NCBI GenBank assembly: GCA_934371915.1
Contig: CAKROE010000005.1
Coordinates: 1-64,000, forward strand
Reading direction: 5' to 3'
Length of the DNA stretch: 64,000 nucleotides
Source: an uncultured Blautia sp.
Lineage (GTDB): Bacteria > Bacillota > Clostridia > Lachnospirales > Lachnospiraceae
Shown here: piece after piece, positions 8,639-17,627 of the stretch
Layout of the letters: every line of letters starts with the position of its first letter
How positions within the stretch are numbered: the stretch's first letter is position 1
Made by a program: the position numbers and the translations under genes
Notes under the pieces: generated by a model
What the model was told of the DNA's origin: nothing
Databases searched by the model: none
Seen by the model: only the letters and a program-made list of their open reading frames with translations

Positions 8639-9058
8639 ATGGATAAAAAACAGATTGAAGAAATGATCGATCTGGCAATCAGGCAGATGGATTATTCTTA
8701 TGCACCGTATTCACATTTTCATGTAGGTGCGGCACTTCTGGCAAAGAATGGAACATATTATACAGGGTGCAACATTGAAAATGCTGCTTATACACCGACA
8801 AACTGTGCGGAAAGGACGGCTTTTTTTAAGGCAGTCAGCGAAGGCATAAAAGAATTCAAAGCAATCTGTATCGTGGGTGGTAAGGATGGAATCCTGACAG
8901 AGTATGCGGCACCGTGTGGGGTATGCAGACAGGTTATGATGGAATTTTGTGATCCGGAGACATTCCAGATTATTCTGGCAGTCAGCAAAGATAAATACGA
9001 TATCTTCACATTGAAGGATCTTCTGCCACTTGGATTCGGACCGGCAAATCTGGCATAG
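8639..9058 (+). CDS. cdd: Cytidine deaminase
   Basis: 139 residues, the size of the short tetrameric bacterial enzymes. Zinc ligands are visible as NCAERTAFF (Cys with the catalytic Glu) and PCGVCRQVM (two Cys). The N-terminal YSYAPYSHFHVGAALLA is the substrate-binding start. It hydrolyses cytidine and deoxycytidine to uridine and deoxyuridine. The start at 8639 is picked from the family N-terminus; a longer in-frame ORF from 8570 only overlaps udp. Co-transcribed with udp. Confidence 0.92.
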   Translation: MDKKQIEEMIDLAIRQMDYSYAPYSHFHVGAALLAKNGTYYTGCNIENAAYTPTNCAERTAFFKAVSEGIKEFKAICIVGGKDGILTEYAAPCGVCRQVMMEFCDPETFQIILAVSKDKYDIFTLKDLLPLGFGPANLA

Positions 9059-9086
9059 ATTATAATAGCATAAAAGAGGTGATATC

Positions 9087-9866
9087 ATGAACCAGAGTGA
9101 AAGAAGAAGATATCTGATTCAGGAATTGTTAAACGAGCAAAAAGAGTACAGCCATTATTCAATCCCGGAAGATTCACGGGGACAAAAAGACCTCCTTCGC
9201 GGACTTCTCAATGTGCGTGCACCGAAGATGCTCCGCAGAGAGTTCCTGAAGATTCAGGATGAATATCTGAAAGAAGAAACAGAAAAAAAGGGAATCACAG
9301 ATCTTGCAGATCTCACTCCGGTCGAGCCGGGGATCTATATCTGGCAGGGGGACATTACCACGCTTCGCTGTGATGCGATCGTCAATGCAGCAAACAGTGG
9401 AATGACAGGATGTTATGCGCCGAATCACAAGTGCATCGACAACTGTATCCATACTTTTGCAGGTGCGCAGCTTCGCTATGAATGCGCGCAGATGATGAAA
9501 GCGCAGGGGCATGAGGAACCGACCGGACAGGCGAAGATCACTGCGGCATATAATCTGCCATGTCGTTATGTCCTGCATACGGTAGGCCCGATCATTTATG
9601 GCAGAGTAACGGAGAAAGACTGTGAACTGCTTGTCGGAAGTTATCGTTCCTGTCTTGAACTTGCAGCACAGAATCATCTCGAAAGTGTAGCGTTCTGTTG
9701 CATTTCGACAGGCGAATTTCACTTTCCGAAGGAACGTGCAGCCGAGATTGCAGTTCGGACAGTGAGAGAATTTTTACAGAAAGAAACCAGCGTAAAAAAA
9801 GTAATTTTCAATGTATTTAAAGACTACGACAGGGAAATATACGAACATACACTGGCAGGAAGATAA
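9087..9866 (+). CDS. Zinc-type macrodomain protein (protein-ADP-ribose hydrolase)
   Basis: 259 residues. An N-terminal helical extension (about 1-85) precedes a macrodomain: GDITTLRCDAIVNAANSGM, then GCYAPNHKCIDNCIHTFAG, whose Cys/His residues match the zinc-binding macrodomains described in Staphylococcus and Streptococcus, then LHTVGPIIYG and CCISTGEFHFPKERAAEIA. Those enzymes remove ADP-ribose from protein side chains. In the described pathogens the gene is linked to a class M sirtuin and lipoylation genes; none is next to it here. RBS AGAGGTG precedes the ATG. Nucleotide-salvage genes upstream may be coincidental. Confidence 0.85.
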   Translation: MNQSERRRYLIQELLNEQKEYSHYSIPEDSRGQKDLLRGLLNVRAPKMLRREFLKIQDEYLKEETEKKGITDLADLTPVEPGIYIWQGDITTLRCDAIVNAANSGMTGCYAPNHKCIDNCIHTFAGAQLRYECAQMMKAQGHEEPTGQAKITAAYNLPCRYVLHTVGPIIYGRVTEKDCELLVGSYRSCLELAAQNHLESVAFCCISTGEFHFPKERAAEIAVRTVREFLQKETSVKKVIFNVFKDYDREIYEHTLAGR

Positions 9867-9937
9867 GGGAATGTGTTATACTGAATGCATTGAAATATCA
9901 ATGGGGATTTTTTACAGAACAAGAGGAGGTTTTTCCA

Positions 9938-10426
9938 ATGAGAGAAGTAAAAGCAGTCAAGATCAACGCAGCAGATTTTGCTCCATACGGCACATTCTGC
10001 AATATGACAGAACCGGAGGGATATCCGCTGACAGGAGAAATCCATAAGTTTTATCCGGACCGCATTTCCGGAACCTGTGCAGGCAGCATGGCATTTTCTC
10101 CGATCGCAGTCCGTAAGGACGACAGAATTGTCAAAATGGCAGAATATCATACAACGACATGGGAAGGTATTGTGGCACTGGATGATGATATGATCATTCA
10201 TGTTGCACCGGCATCCGGCGGGACACCTGTTCCGGAACTGGCGAAAGCATTTATCGTGCCGAAAGGATACATGGTAAAAATCAATGCGGCAATCTGGCAT
10301 CTCTGTCCACTTCCGCTTAACAATGACGAGCTTCATGCGATGATCATTCTTCCGGAATGTACATACGCAAATGACTGTACAGTTGTTGAATTTGAAGAAA
10401 AAGACTGGTTCAAAATCACAGTATAA
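9938..10426 (+). CDS. Ureidoglycolate-lyase-like (AllA family) cupin
   Basis: 162 residues. VKINAADFAPYGTFCNM at the N-terminus, MAEYHTTTWEGIVALDDDMI, KAFIVPKGYMVKINAAIWH and the closing DCTVVEFEEKDW align in order with AllA-type proteins, including the His of the INAAIWH strand. AllA splits ureidoglycolate to glyoxylate and urea in purine/allantoin breakdown. No allantoinase, allantoate hydrolase or carbamate kinase gene is in the window, so the true substrate could differ. Start 9938 is fixed by AGAGGAGG at 9922-9929; the upstream in-frame ATG at 9890 is not preceded by a ribosome site. Confidence 0.65.
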   Translation: MREVKAVKINAADFAPYGTFCNMTEPEGYPLTGEIHKFYPDRISGTCAGSMAFSPIAVRKDDRIVKMAEYHTTTWEGIVALDDDMIIHVAPASGGTPVPELAKAFIVPKGYMVKINAAIWHLCPLPLNNDELHAMIILPECTYANDCTVVEFEEKDWFKITV

Positions 10427-10431
10427 AAAAA

Positions 10432-10463
10432 TCCTCCGGGTTTATTGCCCGGGGGACTTTTTT
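10432..10463 (+). terminator. Terminator after the AllA-like gene
   Basis: TCCTCCGGG pairs with CCCGGGGGA (one G-T) around TTTATTG, followed by CTTTTTT. Converges on the SNF transporter gene of the other strand. Confidence 0.8.
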
Positions 10464-10505
10464 GCATTGCACATCGAGGAGGCGCCGGTGGCGCGTCCGC
10501 TGATT

Positions 10506-11906
10506 TCAGAAGATCAGATCTGTAAATCCGGTGGATACAAGGAACAGGATCAGCATTACGACCGGTACAACATAGCGGATCATAAAGCGGTACAGACCGG
10601 CACGTTTGAAATGCTCGCCGTTTCGTTCTACTTCACCGACGATCCAGTCCGGTCCGATCACCCAGCCGATTAGAATACTGGTCAGCAGAGAAATAAACGG
10701 CATCAGGAAGCTGTTGCTGATGTAGTCCATGACATCAAGAAGCTGCCCGACGGAACCATTTGGAAGTTTCAGTTCGAAATACAGTTTGTTGTATCCGAGA
10801 CAGATCAGGACAGCAGTGACCAGAGAATAAATACCAACAGCACCGCACATTTTTTTACGCGGTTTATGATAAAGTTCCATGCAGTTTGCAACCAGAGTTT
10901 CCATGACGGAAACACAGGATGTCAGTGCAGCAAAGCCCATCATCAGGAAGAATGCGACTGCAACAGGACGGCCGAGGACGCCCATGGCATCGAAGACTTT
11001 CGGCAGTGAGATAAAGATCAGGCTCGGTCCGGAAGCCATGCCGTCTGTGCCGAGAAATACGAATACAGCCGGGATGATCATCATTCCTGCAAGAAAAGCA
11101 ACACCTGTATCAAAAATTTCAATCTGGTTGGTTGCTTTGTTGAGATTGACTTCATTTTTTACATAGGATCCGTAAGTGATCATGATACCCATGGAAACGC
11201 TCAGAGAAAAGAACAGCTGGCTCATGGCATCCAGAAGGATTTCAAGAAAACGCTTCACGGTAAGACCGCTGAAATCAGGTTTTACATAAAAAGCAAGTCC
11301 CTGAAGACCTGTACGGACACTTCCGTCTGCATCGGTGTGTGTCAGTGTCAGTGAAAAGATCGCGATGATCAGAATAAGTAAAATCAGACCAGGCATAATG
11401 ATCTTTGAAAACTGCTCGATTCCTTTTTCTACGCCACGATATACGATCCATGCAGTCAGAGCAAGAAAGACCAGCATAAATACGATCGGTGCGATATCTG
11501 AGGTGATAAAAGATGTAAAATATCCGTCAGCTGCGGCATCTTTTCCATCGGAGATAATATAGGTAACAAAATATTTCGTGATCCAGCCGCCGATGACAGA
11601 GTAATATGTCATGATCAATGTTGGCACAAGAAATGTCAGTTTACCGAGAAATTTCCATTTCGGATTGAGCGTTTCAAACGCACGGAGTGCATTTTTCTTG
11701 GTTTTTCGTCCGATTGCAACATCTGTTGTGAGCAGAACGAATCCGAAGGTAAGCACCAGCACCAGATAAACCAGCAGGAACAGACCGCCGCCGTCTTTTG
11801 CACAGAGATATGGAAAGCGCCATATATTTCCCACACCCACGGCGCTTCCGGCTGCGGCAAGAACGAAACCAATCGAGCCGGAAAAACTACTTCCTTTTTC
11901 TTTCAT
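10506..11906 (-). CDS. SNF-family (NSS) sodium-dependent transporter
   Basis: 466 residues with about 11-12 membrane helices. The first helix GFVLAAAGSAVGVGNIWRFPY is the family signature with the unwound Na+/substrate site, followed by GGGLFLLVYLVLVLTFG; later AMSQLFFSLSVSMGIMITYG forms the second Na+-binding helix. It imports amino acids or amines driven by Na+. The start is the ATG at 11906 behind AGGGGG; the TTG 18 bases upstream lies before that site. A second, distinct SNF gene lies at 38853. Its own promoter is recognisable upstream. Confidence 0.88.
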   Translation of the reverse strand: MKEKGSSFSGSIGFVLAAAGSAVGVGNIWRFPYLCAKDGGGLFLLVYLVLVLTFGFVLLTTDVAIGRKTKKNALRAFETLNPKWKFLGKLTFLVPTLIMTYYSVIGGWITKYFVTYIISDGKDAAADGYFTSFITSDIAPIVFMLVFLALTAWIVYRGVEKGIEQFSKIIMPGLILLILIIAIFSLTLTHTDADGSVRTGLQGLAFYVKPDFSGLTVKRFLEILLDAMSQLFFSLSVSMGIMITYGSYVKNEVNLNKATNQIEIFDTGVAFLAGMMIIPAVFVFLGTDGMASGPSLIFISLPKVFDAMGVLGRPVAVAFFLMMGFAALTSCVSVMETLVANCMELYHKPRKKMCGAVGIYSLVTAVLICLGYNKLYFELKLPNGSVGQLLDVMDYISNSFLMPFISLLTSILIGWVIGPDWIVGEVERNGEHFKRAGLYRFMIRYVVPVVMLILFLVSTGFTDLIF

Positions 11907-11934
11907 TTTTAATTCCCCCTGCAAATTGAATTAA

Positions 11935-11954
11935 GGGTCAGGAAAACCTGGCCC
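11935..11954 (-). terminator. Hairpin in the yibE-SNF gap
   Basis: On the minus strand GGGCCAGG-TTTT-CCTGACCC (one G-T) is followed by TTAATTC. It may terminate the yibE transcript or fold in the leader of the SNF gene. Confidence 0.45.
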
Positions 11955-11963
11955 GTTAAGTCT

Positions 11964-11991
11964 ATTTTAGCAGAAAAGAACAGAAGTGCAA
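11964..11991 (-). promoter_or_regulatory. Promoter of the SNF transporter gene
   Basis: Minus strand TTGCAC, 16-bp spacer, TAAAAT, about 57 bp upstream of the start. Confidence 0.5.
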
Positions 11992-12002
11992 CCGGTAAAA
12001 AA

Positions 12003-13163
12003 TTATGACTGAGCTACAGGTTCGTGTTTATGAAACAGAACCGTACAGATCAGTACTGTAAGCGGAACGGACAGAACGATTCCAAAACTTCCTGCAAGTC
12101 CCTGCATGATGGCAATGCCTATGTTGTTGGAGTTGATGATCTGCTGATAAGGCAGGTCATATGCATAATCCAGAAGAAGTGTACTGACGCTGCTTCCGGC
12201 AAAAGCAAGAATCAAAGTATTACTGTCCGTACCCATCATATCTCTTCCGACTCGCATTCCTGCTTTAAAAAGTTCTTTGCGGCTCAGAGAAGCGTTCTGT
12301 TTGTAAATTTCATCAATGGCACTGCTGATCGACATAGCGACATCCATAGTTGCACCAAGGCATGAGATCAGAAGACCGGAAAAAAGAAGTCCGCCGACCT
12401 GAATACGGTTTGTATTCCAGAGTGTTATAAGTGTTTCAATATCCGAGACATTGTAACCGGAGATGCCGGATGCTTTACTGAAGCACCATGCAGAAAGACC
12501 GGCAAGTACAACACCTGCCAGTGTACCAAGAGTTGCTGCGCAGGTCTTTGTGGTCGGCCCGCCGATTAGGTACATTGTAACCAGCGTTGTAAGGAAACAG
12601 ATAAACACAGCTGCCCAGAATGGTGAAAAACGCAGGTATACAAGCGGAAGATATACAAAAATCACACAGAAAAAAGTAAAGACCAGTCCGAGACATCCCT
12701 TGATTCCCTGTTTGCCGCCAATAATACACAGTGCAAGAAGGTAGAGCAGGGCAAAAATATAAATAACCCATTCACGATCCTGTGTATAGACACTGACAAT
12801 CGTGGTTTCACCGGCAACGCTCTGCATGACAATAACTTTCATTCCGATCTTGCAGGCAGCACCGAAAAGGTAGCCGGAGCTGCTGGTGATATCCAGCTCA
12901 TCTCCTTTTCGTGCGCCGGTAAGCATTTTTACACGTACTTTCTGCTCACCGACACGGGTACCGTTGGCATCAAGATTATCCTGAAGGATTTCTGTAACTT
13001 TTCCTTTTTCAAATGTCTGACCTGTCCGGACGACCAGTTCTGTTTTGTCGACCTGATTAAGTTTGAAGACAAAAACAGCGAACACGCAGACTAATAGTAA
13101 ATAAATAAGATACCGGACCACTTTTTTTCTGGAAAGTAGTCCGGTAAAGTCAGTGTGAGTCAT
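12003..13163 (-). CDS. YibE/F-family multipass membrane protein
   Basis: 386 residues. A first membrane helix (YLIYLLLVCVFAVFVFKL) is followed by an extracytoplasmic beta-rich domain (about residues 40-125) and then seven or eight hydrophobic helices. GKQGIKGCLGLVFTFFCVIF and the MDVAMSISSAIDEIYKQN segment mark the YibE/F family (PF07907). The family is widespread in Firmicutes with no established function; transport is presumed. It lies 15 bases downstream of the secreted phosphatase gene on the same strand, so the two form an operon. Confidence 0.8.
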   Translation of the reverse strand: MTHTDFTGLLSRKKVVRYLIYLLLVCVFAVFVFKLNQVDKTELVVRTGQTFEKGKVTEILQDNLDANGTRVGEQKVRVKMLTGARKGDELDITSSSGYLFGAACKIGMKVIVMQSVAGETTIVSVYTQDREWVIYIFALLYLLALCIIGGKQGIKGCLGLVFTFFCVIFVYLPLVYLRFSPFWAAVFICFLTTLVTMYLIGGPTTKTCAATLGTLAGVVLAGLSAWCFSKASGISGYNVSDIETLITLWNTNRIQVGGLLFSGLLISCLGATMDVAMSISSAIDEIYKQNASLSRKELFKAGMRVGRDMMGTDSNTLILAFAGSSVSTLLLDYAYDLPYQQIINSNNIGIAIMQGLAGSFGIVLSVPLTVLICTVLFHKHEPVAQS

Positions 13164-13178
13164 AGGATTTCAGAATCC

Positions 13179-14798
13179 TTAGTTTGCAGAAGTATCGGAT
13201 TCTGTTTCAGCAGCATCTGTGGTGTCGGCAGATGTATCTGTACCGGATTTCTGGATCGTAAAGGTATCATCAATTGCTTCTGCTTTACCGTCATCAGTGA
13301 TCTGGTAGGTATCGATGGAGAAGGAATCAGCAGTCATTGTAATTACAGAGTAACTTGGAAGCCAGTTCTGGCTGCGGGCAGCAATATAATCCTGCTGAGT
13401 GGAAAGCAATTCATAGTATTTGGAACCGGAAGCGGAGTTTGCTGTCATATAAAGGATTCCCTGTGGATCTGTGACAGTGTTACCGTCTACATCTTCGATG
13501 GTGTAGCAGTTGTTATCTTCATGGAAAGCATCCAGAGCTGCTTCGGCATCGGTATCGCCTTCTTCAGGGGAAAGAGTAATCTGATCACCTGTATCCACGT
13601 TTGTTGCGTGATCCCAGTCGTAGTCTGTGCCGTCAGCATTCAGGCTGAATTCATATTTTCCATGAGTCTGACCGTCACCATAGAGCATTTTGGAACGGCT
13701 GTATGTATGGTCGTGTCCCTGAAGAACAACATCGATATCGTTTGCATCAAACACCGGAGTCAGCTGAGTACGAAGAATCATACCGTCTGTATCGGAGTGG
13801 TCAAGACCGGAACCATAAATATCCTGATGGATGGTTACGATACGCCATTTTGCATCCGGATAAGCTTTTACAGCTTCTTCGATGGTGTTCTGATGTTCTG
13901 CAACGTTATAATTGTTGGTGTTCAGAACGATGAAGAGTCCGTCACCATAGCTGTAGTAGTAATCACCGCCTGCTGCTGTCTTACCGTTTTCTGTATTGTT
14001 CGGGTTATTGAAATGGTAGGAATAATCAGGATTCAGAGAATCGTGGTTACCGATGGTAGTTGCTACAGGAAGAGATTTCAGAGCATCGGCGCTCAGATAG
14101 GAAGCGTACTCTTCTTCTTTTGCTTCACCTGTTTTGTTTACCTGGTCACCTGCAGAGATGACAAAATTAATATCTGAATTTTCGGAAAGAGCGGTATTCA
14201 GTGTACGATTCCAGGAAAATCCGTCATTTTCAGCAGCAGTGTTGGCTGTGCCGGATTCATTTGTAAGTTCTGCACCATCCTGAGTCTGACCTTTGGATGC
14301 ACCAATCTGTGGGTCGCCGACATAGAGGATTTTTACGGAATCTGTATTCTGAGTTGTATATTCACACACATCTGTCTGCTGACCGTTTTTCTCTACTGTG
14401 TAGTAGTAGGTTGTGTTTGGTTCAAGGCCGGTTACAGTGACATGATTGTATTCGTAAGCCTGGTCACCGGTAAGGTTCTGATCTACATCACCGGAAGTAC
14501 CTTCAAATGTTTCAAGATTATCTTTGTCGGTTCCGAAATGTACAATTGGAGTAGCTGCGCTGTCACCTTTTTCACTATACCATGCAAAGTTGAGCTGAGT
14601 GTCGTCTGCACCCGGGGTAAGAGAAACCTTTGTGAAATCAGTAGCTGTAGCTTCCCAGTTTGCCTGCCAGTCGCCCCATCCGGAATCAGCTCCGATAACG
14701 CTGCTGTCTGCATAATGATCGGTAGAAGCATAGACAGAAGGACATACAGTTGCAATAGAACAAAGTGATAACATACCGACAATTAATTTTTTCTTCAT
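13179..14798 (-). CDS. Secreted purple-acid-phosphatase-like metallophosphoesterase
   Basis: 539 residues with a signal peptide (about 1-24, ending VYAS). Residues 30-150 form an N-terminal fibronectin-III/purple-acid-phosphatase domain (VTGLEPNTTYYYTVE). The metallophosphoesterase core follows: YVGDPQIGAS (metal Asp), ISAGDQVNKTGE, TIGNHDSLN, TIHQDIY and LQGHDHTYSRS, all five metal/catalytic motifs intact. It should release phosphate from organic phosphates outside the cell. The Ser/Thr/Asp-rich tail (TDTSADTTDAAETESDTSAN) has no anchor. The pst operon starts 3.5 kb away, consistent with a phosphate-scavenging role, though no convincing Pho box faces this gene. Confidence 0.87.
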   Translation of the reverse strand: MKKKLIVGMLSLCSIATVCPSVYASTDHYADSSVIGADSGWGDWQANWEATATDFTKVSLTPGADDTQLNFAWYSEKGDSAATPIVHFGTDKDNLETFEGTSGDVDQNLTGDQAYEYNHVTVTGLEPNTTYYYTVEKNGQQTDVCEYTTQNTDSVKILYVGDPQIGASKGQTQDGAELTNESGTANTAAENDGFSWNRTLNTALSENSDINFVISAGDQVNKTGEAKEEEYASYLSADALKSLPVATTIGNHDSLNPDYSYHFNNPNNTENGKTAAGGDYYYSYGDGLFIVLNTNNYNVAEHQNTIEEAVKAYPDAKWRIVTIHQDIYGSGLDHSDTDGMILRTQLTPVFDANDIDVVLQGHDHTYSRSKMLYGDGQTHGKYEFSLNADGTDYDWDHATNVDTGDQITLSPEEGDTDAEAALDAFHEDNNCYTIEDVDGNTVTDPQGILYMTANSASGSKYYELLSTQQDYIAARSQNWLPSYSVITMTADSFSIDTYQITDDGKAEAIDDTFTIQKSGTDTSADTTDAAETESDTSAN

Positions 14799-14898
14799 AA
14801 TAATAAACTCCTTCGAAGTAAAGGTAATATAATAAAAGTGTCTTAGGGCTGAGTAAATACTTCAGGGCCCGATCAATACCTCTCAGCCGACGTTGTGA

Positions 14899-14927
14899 AG
14901 TATAACACTCCAATTTTCAGAAAACAA
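14899..14927 (-). promoter_or_regulatory. Promoter of the phosphatase-yibE operon
   Basis: Minus strand TTGTTT, 17-bp spacer, TATACT. The transcript would carry about 95 bases of leader, in which GGCTGAG and CTCAGCC (14847-14887) can pair. Confidence 0.5.
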
Positions 14928-15106
14928 TAGCATTTACTGAGATTTGATAGATATTTTACAGAATCTTAAAAATACTTCATGTTATACTATTTTTTTGTAC
15001 CATGGGTTTGGGGATTTTGTGAATTTCTTGAATAGGAAAAGCTTAGCACTGCATTTAAACAGGAAAATGTGCGCGTAACCTACAATGGAGATAAGGAACC
15101 TGCAGT

Positions 15107-15162
15107 ATGAGCTGTCGCTTTAATGATTAAAATATCGTGAAGTGGCAGCTCTTTTATGCATT
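15107..15162 (+). terminator. Orphan terminator-like hairpin in the 14.8-15.3 kb gap
   Basis: GAGCTGTCGCTT pairs with AAGTGGCAGCTC over 12 bp (two G-T) around a 19-base loop, followed by TTTT. No gene precedes it on the plus strand for 300 bases, so either a short RNA or a lost gene ends here. Apart from this and the minus-strand promoter I see nothing else in this 500-base gap. Confidence 0.45.
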
Positions 15163-15296
15163 TTTATCGTTTTTATCTACAAAGTATTTGTAAATGTAAA
15201 TTGTGAATGCAGATAATATATGGCATAATAAATATAATGATAAGTTTGATGATGGTATTATGCGAGACAGTTAATAGAGTGAAAGCTGGTGATTAA

Positions 15297-16841
15297 GTGG
15301 TTAGCAAAGAATTTTTTGGTGAAAGCAGGAATGTAGAATTCAAAAGAGAAATTCCAAGTAAACATGAAAAGTTTTTGAAAGATATTATTGCGTTTTCAAA
15401 TAGTACCGGAGGTCAGGTTATTCTGGGAATTGAAGATGAAACCTGTATCGTGTATGGAATCGGTGAACAAAGTCCATTTAGATTATCAGATTCAATATCA
15501 AATATGATTTCTGATGCATGTACACCACAGATAGAACCTGATATTTCAATACGGACAATAGAAGATAAAACAGTGCTTGTAATTGATGTTGCACCGGGAA
15601 AATTCAGACCATATTATTTAGTAAACAAAGGTAAGGAAATAACTTCTTATATTAGGATAAATGGAACAAGCAGACCGGCGGATGCAAGAAAATTACGTGA
15701 ACTGGAGTTGGAAGGACAAAATATATCATATGATACACTTCAGGATATTGGTCGGGAATATGATGAGATTAAAGCCCTGGAATTATGCAAAACCATGAAA
15801 AAAATTGCTGTAGACGCATGTGAAACAGAGGAAGAGAAACTTGCAATAAAAGATATGACTTTAGCAAAATTACATGATTTCGGAGTACTTTGTATGGTTG
15901 GCAGAAATCCATATCCTACACATGCATTCAACTTATTGACGGATAATACTAATAAAACAGCAAAGGTACAGTGTGCATTATTTAAAGGAAAAACAAGGGA
16001 CATCTTTATTGATAGGAAAGAGTTTGCCGGTCCGATATATGAACAGGTTGATGATGCCTACAATTTTGTCTTGAGACATATTGATATGGGAGCGCAGATT
16101 GATGGAGAGTACAGGAAAGATATGTATGAACTGCCGATATCTGCTATCAGAGAAACAATAGCAAATGCTGTTTTGCATAGGAGCTATTTGGACAGATCTT
16201 GCGTACAGGTATGTATTTATGATGATAGACTGGAAGTTTCTTCACCGGGAATGTTATATGGCGGGCTTGATATAGAGACAGCGAAGACTGGAAAATCAAC
16301 ATGCAGAAATGAGGCAGTTGCTGAGGCTTTCCATTATATGCATATTGTGGAGGCGTGGGGAACAGGAATTCCAAGAATTATTAACAGATGCAATGAATAT
16401 GGTCTTCTGGCTCCGATATTTGAAGAATTTGGAGATGGTTTTAAGGTAACACTTTTTAGAAAAGTAAGCAATGCATCAGAAAAAGTAAGCAATGCATCAG
16501 AAAAAGTAAGCAATGCATCAGAAAAAGTAAGCAATGCATCAGAAAAAGTAAGCAATGCATTTGACAATTATATACCTTTACTGAGAGCTGCAGATGTGAC
16601 AGATATATTTATAAATAATATTAGAATAGTATATGAACATTGTAATACAGATACACTATTTGGTCAGGCAAAGGTAATGGAATGGCTTGAATGTTCTAAA
16701 TCTAAGGCAACTAATATTATGAATGTGTTAAAAAAGGCAAATGTAGTAGAAAAAGTAAAAGGATTTGGTGCCGGCAGGTACAAATTCGTGGATTTACAGG
16801 ATAAGGAATATAAAAAAGAATCAAGAGAAAATCTGATATGA
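15297..16841 (+). CDS. AlbA_2 (Schlafen-type) / RecG-C-like putative transcriptional regulator
   Basis: 514 residues. Residues 1-130 form an AlbA_2/divergent AAA-4 domain (ESRNVEFKREIPSKHEKFLK, then IIAFSNSTGGQVILGIED). Residues 270-385 form the HATPase_c_4/RecG-C-like domain (RETIANAVLHRSYLDRS, then EAWGTGIPRI). Residues 389-421 are a linker of four perfect KVSNASE heptads plus a partial fifth, encoded by a 21-bp DNA repeat. The C-terminal part (to 514) contains a winged-helix segment (AKVMEWLECSKSKATNIMNV). Such proteins are annotated as DNA-binding regulators and are abundant accessory genes in gut Firmicutes; some have anti-phage associations. Start is GTG 15297 with a weak ribosome site. 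The stop overlaps the next ATG. Confidence 0.8.
   Translation: MVSKEFFGESRNVEFKREIPSKHEKFLKDIIAFSNSTGGQVILGIEDETCIVYGIGEQSPFRLSDSISNMISDACTPQIEPDISIRTIEDKTVLVIDVAPGKFRPYYLVNKGKEITSYIRINGTSRPADARKLRELELEGQNISYDTLQDIGREYDEIKALELCKTMKKIAVDACETEEEKLAIKDMTLAKLHDFGVLCMVGRNPYPTHAFNLLTDNTNKTAKVQCALFKGKTRDIFIDRKEFAGPIYEQVDDAYNFVLRHIDMGAQIDGEYRKDMYELPISAIRETIANAVLHRSYLDRSCVQVCIYDDRLEVSSPGMLYGGLDIETAKTGKSTCRNEAVAEAFHYMHIVEAWGTGIPRIINRCNEYGLLAPIFEEFGDGFKVTLFRKVSNASEKVSNASEKVSNASEKVSNASEKVSNAFDNYIPLLRAADVTDIFINNIRIVYEHCNTDTLFGQAKVMEWLECSKSKATNIMNVLKKANVVEKVKGFGAGRYKFVDLQDKEYKKESRENLI
16461..16560 (+). repeat. 21-bp in-frame tandem repeat
   Basis: Four identical copies of a 21-bp unit (16461-16481, 16482-16502, 16503-16523, 16524-16544) and 16 bases of a fifth. 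The unit encodes KVSNASE; copy change would alter linker length without shifting the frame. Confidence 0.95.
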
Positions 16842-17542
16842 ACAATAAGATAAAAGTCCTCTTTCTGGACATAGACAATACACTTCTGGATTTTGATGCC
16901 GGTGCTGCATGGGCGATGAATCTGTGCTTTGAAAAAGCAGGACTTAAGTACCGTCCGGAAATGTTTGCAGTATTTAAAGAAGAAAATAATAAAATCTGGC
17001 GTCGGATCGAACTCGGGGAACTGACAATGGACGACCTCTTTTATGTGCGCTGGCAGGCGGTGCTTCGGCATCTCGGACTCACTGCGGACGGTGTGGAGAT
17101 GGAAAAAGAATTTCGCAGGCTTCTTCATTTAAGTGCAGTCCCGGTGGAGGGGGCGAAAGATATCCTTGAATATTTATATAAGAAGAAATATTGCCTCTGC
17201 GCAGCGAGCAACGGTCCTTATGACCAGCAGATCAACCGTCTGAAAAGTGCAGATATGCTGAAATATTTTACACATTGTTTTGTCTCTGAGAAGGTTGGGG
17301 CGGATAAGCCCGGCAGACAGTTCTTTGACGGCTGCATGAAAGAATTTACGGATGTTCTGCCATCGGAATGTATGATGATCGGTGATTCCCTGACCGCAGA
17401 TATTGAAGGCGGACAGGCTTACGGGATGTCCACATGCTGGTTTGTGCACTCCGGGGATAAAAGTGCCATTCAGCAAAATAATGGTGGAAAAGTAGCTGAT
17501 CATATCATCTACGAGCTTGCCGAACTGAAAAATATCTTATAA
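16838..17542 (+). CDS. YjjG-type HAD-family nucleotidase/phosphatase
   Basis: 234 residues. The catalytic HAD motif FLDIDNTLLDF (Asp10 nucleophile, Asp12) is followed by an alpha-helical C1 cap (FEKAGLKYRPEMFAVF, IWRRIELGELTMDDLFYVRW), motif II CAASNGPYDQQINRL, motif III Lys in KVGADKPGRQFF and motif IV MMIGDSLTADIEGG. YjjG enzymes dephosphorylate (non-canonical) pyrimidine nucleoside monophosphates. The ATGA overlap with the AlbA_2 gene means they are coupled, which may be only positional. Confidence 0.85.
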   Translation: MNNKIKVLFLDIDNTLLDFDAGAAWAMNLCFEKAGLKYRPEMFAVFKEENNKIWRRIELGELTMDDLFYVRWQAVLRHLGLTADGVEMEKEFRRLLHLSAVPVEGAKDILEYLYKKKYCLCAASNGPYDQQINRLKSADMLKYFTHCFVSEKVGADKPGRQFFDGCMKEFTDVLPSECMMIGDSLTADIEGGQAYGMSTCWFVHSGDKSAIQQNNGGKVADHIIYELAELKNIL

Positions 17543-17627
17543 AAAGATTTCCGGAATCATGCATAAAATCCGTTTTTTTCCAGATACTATCACCGTATTG
17601 TAAATAAAAAGAGAGGAAGCGGATACG

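Noticed and set aside
13155..14177. 340-codon plus-strand frame opposite the secreted phosphatase
   Set aside because: Composition (Cys, Ile, Val runs) and lack of motifs mark it as an antisense shadow; the minus-strand gene carries all phosphatase motifs.
14940..14970. Pho box for the secreted phosphatase
   Set aside because: TTTACA followed by TTAAAA occurs here, but on the strand opposite to the gene and with only one good half; too weak to call.
16461..16560. CRISPR-like array
   Set aside because: The 21-bp units are contiguous without spacers and lie in frame within a coding region; it is a minisatellite.
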